Source: Nectonema munidae (taxonomy: Eukaryota > Nematomorpha > Nectonematoida > Nectonematidae). From it: 64,000 nt of DNA. Positions 24,501 to 35,922 of the stretch are shown one piece after another; position 1 is the first letter of the stretch; the number at the start of each line of letters is the position of its first letter. The stretch lies in contig JAUIRK010000110.1 in assembly GCA_030549495.1 (NCBI GenBank), positions 62,001 through 126,000 on the forward strand. Direction: 5' to 3'. Under the pieces are notes generated by a model, which did no database searches, had not been told where the DNA came from, and was given only the letters and a program-made list of their open reading frames with translations. Position numbers and translations under genes: made by a program.

Positions 24501-27500
24501 AATCTTTTATCTTTTCAAATCATTTTTGCTCGTGTTTCTACTTAGTACCTATAGTTCCCATAATTTATGCGCAAGTTGCAACCGTCTCGCAGGGGGAGGG
24601 TGCTTACAATATAAAATTAAATAGAAAGTATATTATTGTTTTTAGTAGAAACAAAATAAGGTATCATTATTTCCATTATATTTTGACGCATAGACGCGCA
24701 TAGAACACATATTGTTAGAAAGAGCTTACTTCCCTTGAAGTTTTGATCCAAGCGAGATGGCTGTAGTGAGAATCTGTAGAGATTCCTATTAATTGAGTAT
24801 TCAGGGCTTGAAATTCACTATTTCTATCTGAAAAGGCGATGAGTTCGGTAGGACACACGAAAGTGCTAAAATGAAAAATCGTAGCCAAATGAAATTCATT
24901 CCTAAAGAATGACTGAAGATAGAAAATAAGTTGAAAGAAAAAAATTACTCAATGAGGCGTAGGCAATATTTCGAGTGATAGGCAAAGCCATGTTTAAATT
25001 GATGGTTCTAGCAAAATTCCACTCAAGCGGCGTAAATAAATTTGCCGTAGGAAAACTCGCGTCAGGAAATTTCGCCTAATAGGAAAAATCGCCGTAAGAC
25101 AATTTCGCGGTAAAACAAGTGTTTGTGATAAAAACAGTTGTTCTTCCAAACAACCAAGCTTGGCTTTCGAAGTTTCTGATAAGTAAACAACAAATAAGGA
25201 AATGGAGTAATTATTTTTTTATTTTATTATCCGTATGGAGTAATTATTTTTTTACCCGTTTTTCGATCTATTCGGTAAATATAGTTAAGATCGTCAACTA
25301 ATTTCAGTCCTCCTCTACTAGTTTCCATTTGATAAACCATCGTCTGCCTACAAAAAACTATAGTCGAAAAAAAATAAAGATAAAATAAAAAATAAGGTAA
25401 AATAAAAATAAAGATAAAATAAAAAATAAAATAAAGATAAAATAAAAAATAGGATAAAATAAATATAAGGATAAAATAAAAATAAAATAAAAAAAATAAT
25501 TACTTGGTCAAATTTGGTTGTTTGAAAGAGATAAAATGGTACTTCAAAAACCAAACTGTTTTACGGCAAAATTGCCTTGCGGCGATTTTTCCTATTAGGC
25601 GAAATTTTCCGAGGCGAGTTTTCCTACGACAAACTTGTTTACAGCGAATTTTACGGGAAATTAAATTGATACTTTATCTTTTTAGTTCGTTGTTTATTTA
25701 CAGTTGTTTGGTTTAGTTGGTTGTTTCGTCATATTTACTTAGCTATTTGATTGGTTGGTTAATTCGTTGGTTATTTAAGCAGATATCCTTTGCATCATTT
25801 AGAAGAGAATTTAATGGAAGTAAATAACAAGATTTATTTAAGAATATAAATATAGGAAAATGAATGATACACAGTGGTACATTCAGCGGAGCATGGGACC
25901 ATAACCTGGTTAGTGATGGTAATTAACCGTGTTCCGTTTACCGATTAATTCATTACCTGATATCATTTAACCAATCAAGAAACGGCTTAAATTCGCGCAA
26001 ATTTTGAGAACGTAGAAATACACATTAGATACAAAAATAGTTCGCCAAGGACACAATCAAGCACACTTTTATTAGCCATAACATGATATAGCTATACAAT
26101 GCATTGTATCAAATTGGTTTAACGGTATCTATAACATGTATATATTTGTACATGTCAATTTGTTATGATTTGTCCAAGGTTTTGCGAGTTCGCTTACGGT
26201 GAATTAGTCAGCGTTAGTACGTGGTTAATTTTCACTGAATATCATAACTTAAAATGAAGCATCAAGAATATATATAACCGTAACCCTAGGCCTTAACCAT
26301 AACCATAGCCAATGAAGTATCGATCTTTTATATATGTTTGCCTTCCAGTTTGTTTGAAATATAGTTATTTTTGTAAATAGAAATATATTAGAAGTTCAAT
26401 ACATTTTATAAGTTTACCTTCATTGATATCCACGTAGTTATAATGATTCTTTTTAAAAGCCCTCCTCTCAAAAATAATTTTCTGAATACGCTACTGATGA
26501 TGTACATACAAACATCTTTTTCTTCTAATATTGAATAAGTAAATGAACAATATAAAATGAAACAGCTTACAAGTCCAATGGATAAAACAAGAGGCAGACA
26601 TATTTGGAGACGAAATCTTTCAAAGAGATGTCTGCGAATTTGCTATCAACAACTGCCGTACCCGTGAAGGAAGGCGCCAACAATTGAACTTGCGCAGGAA
26701 TCGAATTTAAAAGGCGCGCTAAAAATAAAAATCAGTCCTTTACTTTCATTTAAAATTTAAAAAAACAAGTGAGAGAAAAATTGAAAGAAATGTGTTGTTT
26801 GAAAGTAGGTATTCATCAACCGTCAAATTGGGTAGTATTGGTAACCCTAGTGGCATTGTATAGGACGCCTGCTGATACAATTTCGTAGTATACTCAAATT
26901 GCTAAGAAATCGTATTTCTTCTTACTTCTCAACTTTATTTTTATTATTAAATTTTAATATGCAGCACAATCGATGAAAAAATGATAAAATGTCGATTTTG
27001 GGGTCTTTACTTTCAATTCTGACAATTTTTAATCTTGAAATTAGGCAAAATTATGCTTGGCCACAAATAGAAAGGTCAAGTGTAAAATAACTCCTTCGTG
27101 AAAAAAGATTCGCCATAACACGTTCACGAAATCTTTTTCAAAAATCGTAAAAAATGAAACATGAATCTACTGCAACGCAAATCAAAAATATATACGGATT
27201 TTAGGTGGTTTAATGGGGTAGAGAGAGAGGCAAAGTGCATAATGTTTTATAAAACAATTGCTATAGCTTTTATATTATAAGATGGAGATGCCAACATAAA
27301 GAAAATATGGAAAGAAAGTGAAACTTGGCATAAGATAATTTGACCGATTCCACAGAATCAGTTAATGCTTCACCGCCGGATCAAGCAGAACTATCAACAT
27401 CTCAATCTATTAAAATTGGCTAAATTTTTCGAGATTTATAGCTTTTTACAAACTTTTCCATTTATTTGAAAGTAAGATTTATAGCTGCAGCAAATATAAC

Positions 27501-27598
27501 CTTCCAAAGCTTTCCACAGCTGATGTTGTTGACATGAGCTTACCGCGAACGCCGGTCGCGCAAAGAAATAAAGGTGAGCACGAGCTTGATAATTTCAT
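15594..27598 (-). CDS. Mitochondrial-type 2-Cys peroxiredoxin (Prx3-like), six exons
   Basis: A thiol peroxidase that reduces hydrogen peroxide using thioredoxin. The coding exons are 27598-27544, 26718-26571, 24865-24730, 22084-21981, 20580-20450 and 15679-15594. Phases agree at every junction, donors are GT and acceptors AG, and they join to 219 codons plus TAA. The start is the ATG at 27598. Residues 1-30 are rich in Ser, Leu and Arg without acids, like a mitochondrial presequence. Then come FTGTAVVD, the peroxidatic site PLDFTFVCPTE (PxxxTxxC, Cys72), [14 protein letters not shown] (115-118), [15 protein letters not shown], resolving Cys193 in [10 protein letters not shown] and the C-terminal EYFNKNN. 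GGLG plus YF marks the over-oxidation-sensitive eukaryotic class. No frame lesion is seen, so it should be functional. Introns hold transposon relics, including 18.5-19.6 kb. Prx4 or cytosolic Prx1 is less likely because of the N-terminus. Confidence 0.93.
16440..16585 (-). repeat. tRNA-derived SINE copy
   Basis: This is the same family as 3430-3590: on the minus strand GGCGTGAGTAAGGTTGG and later GGGTTCGATCTCGC, followed by ATCAAGCCTAC. It lies in the last intron of the peroxiredoxin gene. Confidence 0.65.
16590..18500. other. Intronic DNA with unassigned reading frames and an (ATG)n repeat
   Basis: An ATG trinucleotide run spans about 17602-17627. Lys/Glu-rich plus-strand frames at 16.65-17.6 kb and 17.65-18.0 kb may be remnants of a coding repeat, but I recognise no domain. 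The stretch lies in the last peroxiredoxin intron. Confidence 0.4.
18500..19570 (-). pseudogene. Relic of a repeat-borne protein with a CDxxxxNTG motif
   Basis: Broken minus-strand frames give, in order, [17 protein letters not shown], an acidic [19 protein letters not shown] block, [35 protein letters not shown] and [17 protein letters not shown] recognise this order from uncharacterised, multi-copy invertebrate proteins that share an ICDGTxVNTG-like block and are probably transposon-borne. The block after NTG is lost. Multiple stops and frame changes show it is dead. Function of the family is unknown to me. Confidence 0.45.
21656..21700 (+). mobile_element. DNA-transposon terminus CAGGGGCGCACATCC
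   Basis: CAGGGGCGCACATCCGGGG starts abruptly after AT-rich DNA. The same terminus appears inverted at 28586, ending a poly-C run. Flanking 8-mers of the two do not match (TTAATAAT against CTTTATAA), so they are probably ends of different copies. Confidence 0.45.
22820..24060 (+). pseudogene. Unclassified coding relic
   Basis: Plus-strand frames change often but keep protein-like stretches: [54 protein letters not shown] and later a frame with [20 protein letters not shown]. The arrangement could be a decayed gag-like region of a retroelement. A competing minus-strand frame (23175-22906) is basic. I do not recognise the family. It lies in the third peroxiredoxin intron. Confidence 0.3.
25028..25646. 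mobile_element. MITE-like element with about 95-bp inverted ends
   Basis: The left arm at 25028-25120 (GTAGGAAAACTCGC, TTTCGCCTAATAGGAAAAAT, CGCCGTAAGACAATTTCGC) is repeated inverted at 25551-25646 with few mismatches. The centre includes an AAATAAAGAT-rich simple repeat at 25368-25497. It has no coding capacity. The arms contain short repeats of a TCGCC/GGCGA motif. It sits in the second peroxiredoxin intron. Confidence 0.7.
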
Positions 27599-28076
27599 TG
27601 CATTCACTACAGTTTGATGAATCAGCAGTTTTGTACTCCAAAAAGACCAATCATGAGCTCTTGTTTTTATGAAACATCCACTTAATTGTTAGTGAACAAT
27701 AATTAAACAGATATAACAGTGACAGATTAAGCAAATATCAACACAGATATATTGAGAGAGAAAAATCTAACAGGAAGAAATCACCTACCAGAAGCATCTA
27801 AAATGGAAGAAAGTGGAACTAACAAGAGTAATGAGAAACCACACCTCAAATATTTTATCCCGAATATTGATTCTTCTGAAACTGAAAATCTATATATGAT
27901 GTTGAATTGATGAATCTTAATTCGACAGATTTCAATCGGATAAAAAAAATCTGTGAAAGCAGCACTATGGGATAAAAGCTCTAACATTGGCTGACATTTT
28001 TCCGGCTCTTCTTTATGATGGTTTGAGACTTCTGTTTTTATATAAATTAAGAGGCCTTTACCAAAAGGGAACATTG

Positions 28077-28586
28077 AAAATAGATGTTTAATAGGTGTTA
28101 CTGTTTACTTTTAAGAATATATGTATAACAAAGAAGTGATATAACATTAAAGAGACATCATTGATTTCTTAAATAATTATAAAAATTAAATAATTAATTA
28201 TAAAATTCCAGACTTCATTTGGTTATTTTTATATCAAATTTTTGAATAAAATAGACAACAGGAAACAACTATAGAAAGTAAAAAATAGAAGAATGAAAAA
28301 TGGCGTTTAATAGATGTTTAATAGGTGTTACTGTTTACTTTTAAGAATATATGTATAACAAAGAAGTGATATAACATTAAAGAGACATCATTGATTTCTT
28401 AAATAATTATATAAATTAAAAGAATAATTAATTATCAAATGTTCAGACTTCATTTGGTTATTGTGTTATATCAAAGGTTGTTTGATATAAAATGAGATAA
28501 GTGGAAACATGACTCATAGAAAGTAAAAAATAGAAGAATGAAAAATGGCGTTGTACCCCCCCCCCCCCCCCGGATGTGCGCTCCTG
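28077..28586. repeat. Two tandem 230-bp units capped by a transposon terminus
   Basis: The unit beginning ATAGATGTTTAATAGGTGTT at 28077 is repeated from about 28308 with small indels. Both units end in AGAATGAAAAATGGCGTT. The second runs into poly-C and then CCGGATGTGCGCTCCTG, the inverse of the terminus at 21656. The duplication is therefore likely subterminal structure of a DNA transposon whose right end is 28586. Confidence 0.65.
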
Positions 28587-29172
28587 CTTTATAAGTTAAA
28601 TCTTCATTATAATTCTTTGCATAATTTTAAAATAGAGTTAAAAGAAAATTTTATTAATCAATAAAATAAAAACAATATTATATTTTCCCGTTTGTTATAA
28701 ATTTTATATTTGGATCATCTCATCTCAGTGGATTATGGCCTTACGGGAATCCTGCAAAACCACAAAATTATTATTACATTTTTGAATACTATTATGTATG
28801 TTTCTTATTGTTTTTTTGCAAAATAAAAGTTATCGTTTTAAAAGTAAAATAAATTAAACTTACTAGTAGAAAATCTTTTAAAATTATTATTGATAGTTAG
28901 AGATAGATATGATTTAAACTAAAGAAAGAAACATTGCAAATATTTGAAATTAATAAAAGTTATAACAAAGTTACCAAAAATTTAAAAGACGACATAGAAA
29001 AAAATTGAATTTACGAATGAACTAGATTTGTTTGTAGCCAAATATTATCTAAATCTTTAAATTATAGTTTTAATTATTGTGATCTTTATCATGAATCAAA
29101 AACGTGCACTAGAAGCGATTTTTTTTTGTAAAAATTGAGCAGATCAAATTTGAAAAAATTTGAGGTGATAGT

Positions 29173-30557
29173 TCAAAACTCAAAAAAGAAATCTACACAA
29201 TCACTAGAAATGGGTGGAAAATAAGCTGACACACAATAAAAATTAAGATTATGAATTGAGCATAAGGCTGTAGTAATGTAGTCGTTAAAAAGGTCTGTGA
29301 CAAGCCTAATATCAATGTGTTTTTTAAATAAGATGGATGAAAGGCAGGGAGGGTGGCTATGAATTACAGAATAGTGAGAATTAGGAATGAACGGAAAAGA
29401 ATTCTTAAAGAGATATGGCTCATTGATCAAAACCAAGTCGTAATCTTCATGTTCAAGAAAAATAAGCAAACTATTATATGCAATAAGTGATTTCCGTAAA
29501 TTAATGTGTAAAATTTTGAAAACGATTATGAGGTATTAATATATAAGTTTAAAGCATTTAAATGAAAATTCTATTGTTCTTTTTGTTTTTTAAGAAAGGT
29601 TGGAGACAATTTATCGTCAAAAATGTGAGCACCTCTACAATTAACACATATAGGGGCAGTTGAAGCACAATTACTAGTAATGTGTCCTATTTTATTACAC
29701 TTCAAACATTTGAGGTTCATGGAGTGGCAATGAGAAGAAGAATGACCCAATTTACCACAATTCTTACATATAAAAACTTTTCTAATATACAATTCGATTG
29801 GCAATGAATTATAGCCGCAAAAAATATCGGTACAGTTTGAAAGATAATTGGCTACTTCATGAGTATTAGGCTCAATCAAGGCTAAATTAAAATACTTATT
29901 CTTTGTGTCAATTTTTTTGATGAGATTAACACCGCCTAAGGTTGTTACATAGTAGTTGCAAAAGTTAATAAAGTCGATAAGGTCTTTATTTTCAAAACTT
30001 TTTGGCACACTCTTTATTAAGAATCTGGGTTTAAAAATTTTTGCATCAACAACTTCAAAATTATTTTTCAAAATAGTGGTTGCCAGTGGCTTATCTTTTT
30101 CATTTTCTAAATTTATATAAGCTTTGCCGTCTTTATTAATTTTAAGATTTTAATTTGCAATTTGTTTTCATTGGGGTTTATAGTGCTAATAATGTCTTTT
30201 TCATCTCTGAAATTTTAATCCTATGAGGTTTCACAATATTAGTTTTCACAATAACACATTTATTAGGACTATATAAGTCAGCAGTCAACTTAGAAGGAGC
30301 TTTTGCTACATCAGAATAAGAAATCATGGACTTTTTTGATGAGCTTGATTTATCTAATTGTAATTCAGATATTTATCAATCAGTAAATCTTTGATATCTG
30401 AAAAAATATTTTTGACTAAAAGGGATTTGGAAGAGTCTCCATTAAAATTAGATAAATATTTCTCTTCAATTAACTTCAAATTATTTACAAGATCACAATG
30501 AGAAGAGTCGAAATTCCTTTTAGTGGCCTTGCACTTCGATGAAGTTGACTCATCCAT
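29173..30557 (-). pseudogene. Non-LTR retrotransposon 5' half: ORF1 gag and endonuclease start
   Basis: ORF1 lies at about 30557-29571 with at least one frame break. Its N-terminus is Ser/Lys-rich. The C-terminal part has an RNA-binding-like segment and three zinc knuckles (CKNCGKLGHSSSHC, CLKCNKIGHITSNC, CVNCRGAH), as in gag-like ORF1 of I/R1/Jockey-type elements. After about 100 bp a second frame (29469-29173) reads FLEHEDYDLVLINEPYL, then SHPPCLSSILFKK and FYCVSAYFPP. This matches the start of the apurinic-like endonuclease. The reverse transcriptase that should follow is missing, so the copy lacks its 3' half. Confidence 0.7.
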
Positions 30558-30599
30558 TATTCAAAGTAAAAAATAAAAGATTAATTTACCAGTTAAAAA

Positions 30600-31320
30600 G
30601 GCATGCAAAGAGCAAAGTAAAACAAAGGAAATATGAAGAAAATTAGGAAAAGGAAAAGTAAAAGGCTTATGATTCAGGAAGTCAAAAGTTGGAAAGGTGA
30701 CAACGACATTATGAAATCATCGTTAATTAGTAAGTACCCATTTAAGTTGTCATTCCAACAAATAGCTCTGTAAAAAGCTGTTTATATACTACTGATTACA
30801 ATGTTTTTATTATAAATCACATAAGATTATTTTTTATAATAGTTTTAGATTCTAGCCTCGAAATAGACTATATTTAAGAAGAATATTTCTTAACCCTATT
30901 CTTAACGGGTGATTTTCATATTGAACAAGCTTTATACGGATCAGGTGATTATGAATTAATAAATTGGGGTTTGAAATATAAAATAACCCACGCTAGTTGG
31001 AAAGTTTATACAGATGAACAAAAAAAAGAAAGTATAATGAATTTATAGACGACACCAAGTTACAATATGAAAGGGTATTCACATCGTCCAACGATGGTAA
31101 ACTAACCTTAAAGAGTGTGAAAAAAGTAGCTCTAAATAAATATTTATTAATTATTTATTATTATAATAATTTATATTTATAATATTGAGTGAGTGAGTGA
31201 GGAATTTATTTAGGTTTTTTTAAATTTTTTAGTATTAATAAATACTAAATAAATTTAATAAATGTTATTATTTATTTAGGTTTTTTAAATTTCAGCAGAA
31301 AATGATTTGCATGTTCACGT
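30600..31320. other. Non-coding AT-rich DNA
   Basis: No gene is visible. Short TTTATTTAGGTTTTTT repeats occur near 31204 and 31270. Confidence 0.5.
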
Positions 31321-31325
31321 ATCAT

Positions 31326-31860
31326 CTCATCAGAGGTCTGGCAAGACCTACGGGGAGACAACTTGCCAGCCTTATTATATATTATGTGTAAATCGTTAAA
31401 TGCTAAAAAATATACTTAAAATAAAAATTTTCAAAAAATATTTTACATACATATTGAAAGCCACATTTCAAAAATTCTACCTAAAAGTTCAAAACACTTA
31501 ACTTTGAAATTGCAGTTTTATTTCATAAAAACTATATGATTGGTTGAAATGTTTATGTAATATATAATAATAATCTAATATATAATAATTTCAAGAGAAT
31601 CATCAGAGGTCTGGCAAGACCTCCGGGGAGACAACACGCAAAACTTGCCAGCCTTATTATATATTTAAATGTGTAAATCGTAAAATGCTTAAAAAATATA
31701 CTTAAAATAAAAATTTTCAAAAAATATTTTACATACATATTGAAAGCCACATTTCAAAAATTCTACCTAAAAGTTAAAAAAATTTAACTTTGAAATTGCA
31801 GTTTTATTTCATAAAAACTATATGATTGGTTGAAATGTTTATGTAATATATAATAATAAT
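31326..31860. repeat. Tandem duplication, about 270-bp unit
   Basis: Two copies begin CATCAGAGGTCTGGCAAGAC at about 31326 and 31601. They share nearly all of the following 250 bp. The second copy has a short insertion (ACGCAAA) after GGGGAGACAAC. The GGGGAGAC motif recurs at 43.1-43.3 kb. Confidence 0.8.
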
Positions 31861-32150
31861 AATACTACTACCAATACTACTTTTTGAAAATTTTTACTTG
31901 TTTGATTTGAAGAAAGAATTCAACTGTTTTTCAATATTTCTTTTTCATGATATATATATCATTAGAAAGCTTATCGTTTGCTACATACTCTAGAATAATT
32001 TATTTTTGCAAAAGTTTTAACAAATTTTAATAAATGGACTTTACTTCGAAAAATTTTGTCTAAATTTTTGAAAAAATTACGGACCACCTTTTTGTTTACG
32101 CATAATGTGAAGATTTTTAAAAAAATTTTGAATGAAAATGATATCATTGG

Positions 32151-32835
32151 AAAGGTATACTCTTTGTGGTTAACATAGGCTAGGTTATACAAATAAATAT
32201 ATTTTCATTTTTCCAAAATCTGCTTTTATGTGAGGTCAGTCAAGTTTTATCTAGTTTCAAAAAATACCAATAATAATTAACGTTCTTAATTTATATACTA
32301 TTTTTTCAATATTTTATATTCACAAAGGTAAAATATGATTTTTTACATTTTAAAATTTCATAGTTGAAGAAAACTGTCGAAAATTAATATATATTTTTTA
32401 CTTTTTATGGGTCAGTAGTACAGGTCAGTATAATGTTTTTCTAATAAATTTAAAATTATTTTTGAAAGTGAAAAATGTTGATCGAATGTACAAGATTTGA
32501 AGCTATACTCTTTGTGGGTAAAATAGGCTAGGTTTTACAAATAAATATATTTTTATATTTCCAAAATTTGCTTTTATGGGAGGTCAGTCAACTTTTATCT
32601 AGTTTCAAAAAATACCAATAATTAACGGGATGAGTTTATATATTATTTTTTCAATATTTTATATTTACAAAGGTAATATGGTTTTTTACATTTTAAAATG
32701 TCATAGTTAAAGAAAACTGTCAAAAATTAATATTTATTTTTTAATTTTTATGGGTCAGTAGTATAGGTCAGTATAATGTTTTTCTAATAAATTTTAAATT
32801 ATTTTTGGGAGTAAAAATGTTGTGCCAACTACGAG
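32151..32835. repeat. Satellite-like array, two units of about 345 bp
   Basis: Units start near TATACTCTTTGTGG at 32156 and 32504 and share GAGGTCAGTCAA, AAAATACCAATAAT and TATGGGTCAGTAGTA blocks. Related units reappear at 41.03-42.8 kb on the other side of the Mutator-like element. Confidence 0.75.
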
Positions 32836-32883
32836 TTTTGTTTGATAATCGTAGTCTACTTTTATTTAGTTTAGATACAACCT

Positions 32884-33080
32884 TTGGAAATAAGTTTAAA
32901 CCATAGTAAATAAGATTTTCTAAAAGTTTCATCATAAATCTTCAAGTAGATTTTTTTTAATTCAATAAAATCTCTTTTTTCTTGTTTTTTTATTTTATCC
33001 GACATGTTTTTTAAATTATTTATCAATCTTTTCAAGACTATTCTTTCAAAGAAAAATGAACATTTAAATTTTAAAAGGAA
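32884..33080. repeat. Left terminal inverted repeat of the Mutator-like element
   Basis: About 197 bp from TTTGGAAATAAGTTTAAACC to TTTTAAAAGGA. It is repeated inverted at 40801-40990 with only scattered mismatches and a small indel near the inner end. Confidence 0.8.
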
Positions 33081-35922
33081 TTCAAACTAAATCAAGAGAA
33101 ATTACAAAGTTAACTTTTTTCTTTATTATTAATATCTGTTTTTAATTCGTATGTTTATTTTAAATTAGTTAAGTACTTTTTAATTAAATTTGTAATGTAA
33201 GGGGCGGGAAGGTTTGGCTCGATGCCTGCTTGAATTCAATCGGGCACCAAAGCTTTCCTGCTCTTAATTTCACATTAGATTTGGAATTATCACTTCTCGA
33301 TAAAAACGTATTGTTGAAAACTATTGAAGATTAAGGTTGAAGATTATTATTTTTGTGGCAATATACTTCAAATTTTAAAAATCGCTTATAAAATTTTTGA
33401 ATTTTTTATTCATTTATTTTTACTATAATTATATCAGCATTTCTTATTTTATCGTTCTCTTTAAAGTTATAACAATCAAGATCTGAATATTTACGAATGA
33501 AAAAATATTCTAGTAACTCTTATATTTAGCATCCACATACAAAATACATTTTAATTCTAAAGAATATATACCATTTCATAAAAATTTAATTTTTCGCTCA
33601 AACTAACAAACAATCTTCATAACAATTTTCATAGGTCATAATCTAAATTGACAAAATCCCAACTTTTTAAATTCTTTTCATAAAATTAATAATGAAAACT
33701 TTTCAAACATATATAGTCAAAAATAATATGATACCCAAAAGTATTTTCATGCATGGATATTAGTTTATTTTCGATAATTTTTTGTTCCCACTATGATGAG
33801 ACGTGATTCTTTTTAAATATTTTTCTCTTACATTATTTCACAAAGTATTAAAATTCAAAAATTAATTTTGTTTATTTAATTTGTATAATATTAAAATATT
33901 TTTAAGAACAGCCGTCTTTTCTCTCTTCCTTTCTCGATGGATATATTTATACAAAATTCTCAGTTTTCCGAAATTCCGAAGCTTGATAATAGATCAAGCT
34001 TGTCAACAAATCCTGATTTCTAAAAGATTGTAAAAGATATGTTTACATCTATTACTACAGTGATTTTCATTGATGAATTAAAATTTAATAAATATATTAT
34101 TTTTGAATTTCTTATTTTTTAGCTAGAGTTTGATCCAAAAGTGATTTTGAGGGCCACTTTTTAATTCCTGAAAACTTGGTAGAAATGGAAAACATGCACA
34201 AAAATCCATTGAAAAAATTGAAAATATTATATCCGACTCTACATTGACTCATTATAAAAATTTCAGGGCATGTTACTTTTTATCTTTAGTAATTTTCCGT
34301 ATAAAAAAATTAATTTTTTATTCATTCAAAAGTTCCAATCCCAAGAAAGAGTTTTTGTCTGAAATAGTTTTTAAATCACAGGCAATTAATTTTTTTTCTC
34401 ATAATTACGGGCCAGTTAAAGGCCTATACTAGATCTGGGTTCTACAAATCAGTTCAATGCTACTTTATCCACATTTGGATTTTAGCAATACTTGTTCTGT
34501 CTTTTGGAAGCATTAAAACAAAAAATTTTATCTTCAATAAACGTTGTTCAAATATAGAAACTGATGTTATACTTTTATGAATTAAAATTTTTTATATTCT
34601 TTTTTATTTCATTTTCCGTAAAATCAAAATAAAATAATTTATATTGACTAAAATATCTTTTTAGTTTCAAAAAAACCTGAGTACTGAAGTTTCTTAATTT
34701 ATCAATGTCATATTTTATATTTTTTGATATCATAATTATACGCCTAAACATTATGCATTCAAAGGCCTTGCTAATTTCCAACAATTATTGCAAAATAAAA
34801 GCAATCTCGATAGGAATTATTGCAAAATAAAATCAGTTCAAAAAGTATCACCAGAAAATACTATTAAGTTGAATTTTTAGTGAAATAAAATATGCCTTTT
34901 TTAGCTCATTTATGCTAAAATTTTATAAGAACTGTAAAATCATGAAATTAAGAAAATAAAAGTTTTCTAAAATATAAATCAAATACAATTTTAAGCTAAA
35001 GTAAAACAAGATTCAAATTTCATAATGTTTATTTGAAAAGAAATTGAATGATGAAGAGAATTAAGTGATATCAAAATTATATATTTATAATATTTATGTG
35101 CTAATCTTGAATGTAACGAAATGATTTTTCAATTAATGCCGAAAGTATCAAAAAGATTAATTAACAAATATGAGAGATGAAATAAAAATTAATTCATGTC
35201 AATAAATTTTTATTTAATACAAAATTTTGTTAAAAAAGAGAAAATTTGTGTATTTATATGAGGATGCGCAAAGTCAAGATGAACTTTTTTGTTATTAGTA
35301 TAGAAATGCTTATTATACGAGAGCATATTTTTGACATGCATGTTAGATCGCATTATTTTTAGGTTTAAGAGAATCCAATATGGTAAAACATTTTTGCAAA
35401 ACATCACAAGAGACTCAGTTAGTTTCTCTCATTTTAATTCTCAAAAAATTACCAAATTGAAAGAGGTCATACACGGATTTGGCAACATTATCCGATTAGC
35501 TTATAGCAAATATGAAGAATTTTTTTATGTTTAGGAAAAATATAATTTTTTTTCTCGTACATTAATAATTCTTTATAAGGATTCGTTCTTTTAATCATGT
35601 ATACAGTTATAACCAAGTTAAATGTTTTAAAAAAAATTGATAAGTTCTGTTTTCCAAATATAAAAAATTTTTATAATTTAACTTTTCAAAATTTTATTGT
35701 TTTTCAATCAACATACAATAAAGAACATTTTAAAAAATTTTATATAAAAAATTGAACATATTAAAATTAAACTTTTATATTGAAGTTATATCACTTTGTT
35801 TTGGCTGACTTGCGCATAGAAAACTACATTTGCTGAGTTAGTGCTTTATAATTGTCTTAAATAAAAAAGTCATTAAGGAAAATGAATAGTATTAAAGCTT
35901 TACCTTATTTGATGTTGTTTTT

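Noticed and set aside
21656..28586. One 6.9-kb transposon bounded by the CAGGGGCGCACATCC tips.
   Set aside because: Flanking 8-mers do not match and the span contains conserved peroxiredoxin exons, which a single insertion could not carry by chance.
34244..35534. Small open frames inside the Mutator-like element (34244-34432, 34575-34784, 35210-35407, 35331-35534).
   Set aside because: AT-rich, no domains, not in line with the transposase frames.
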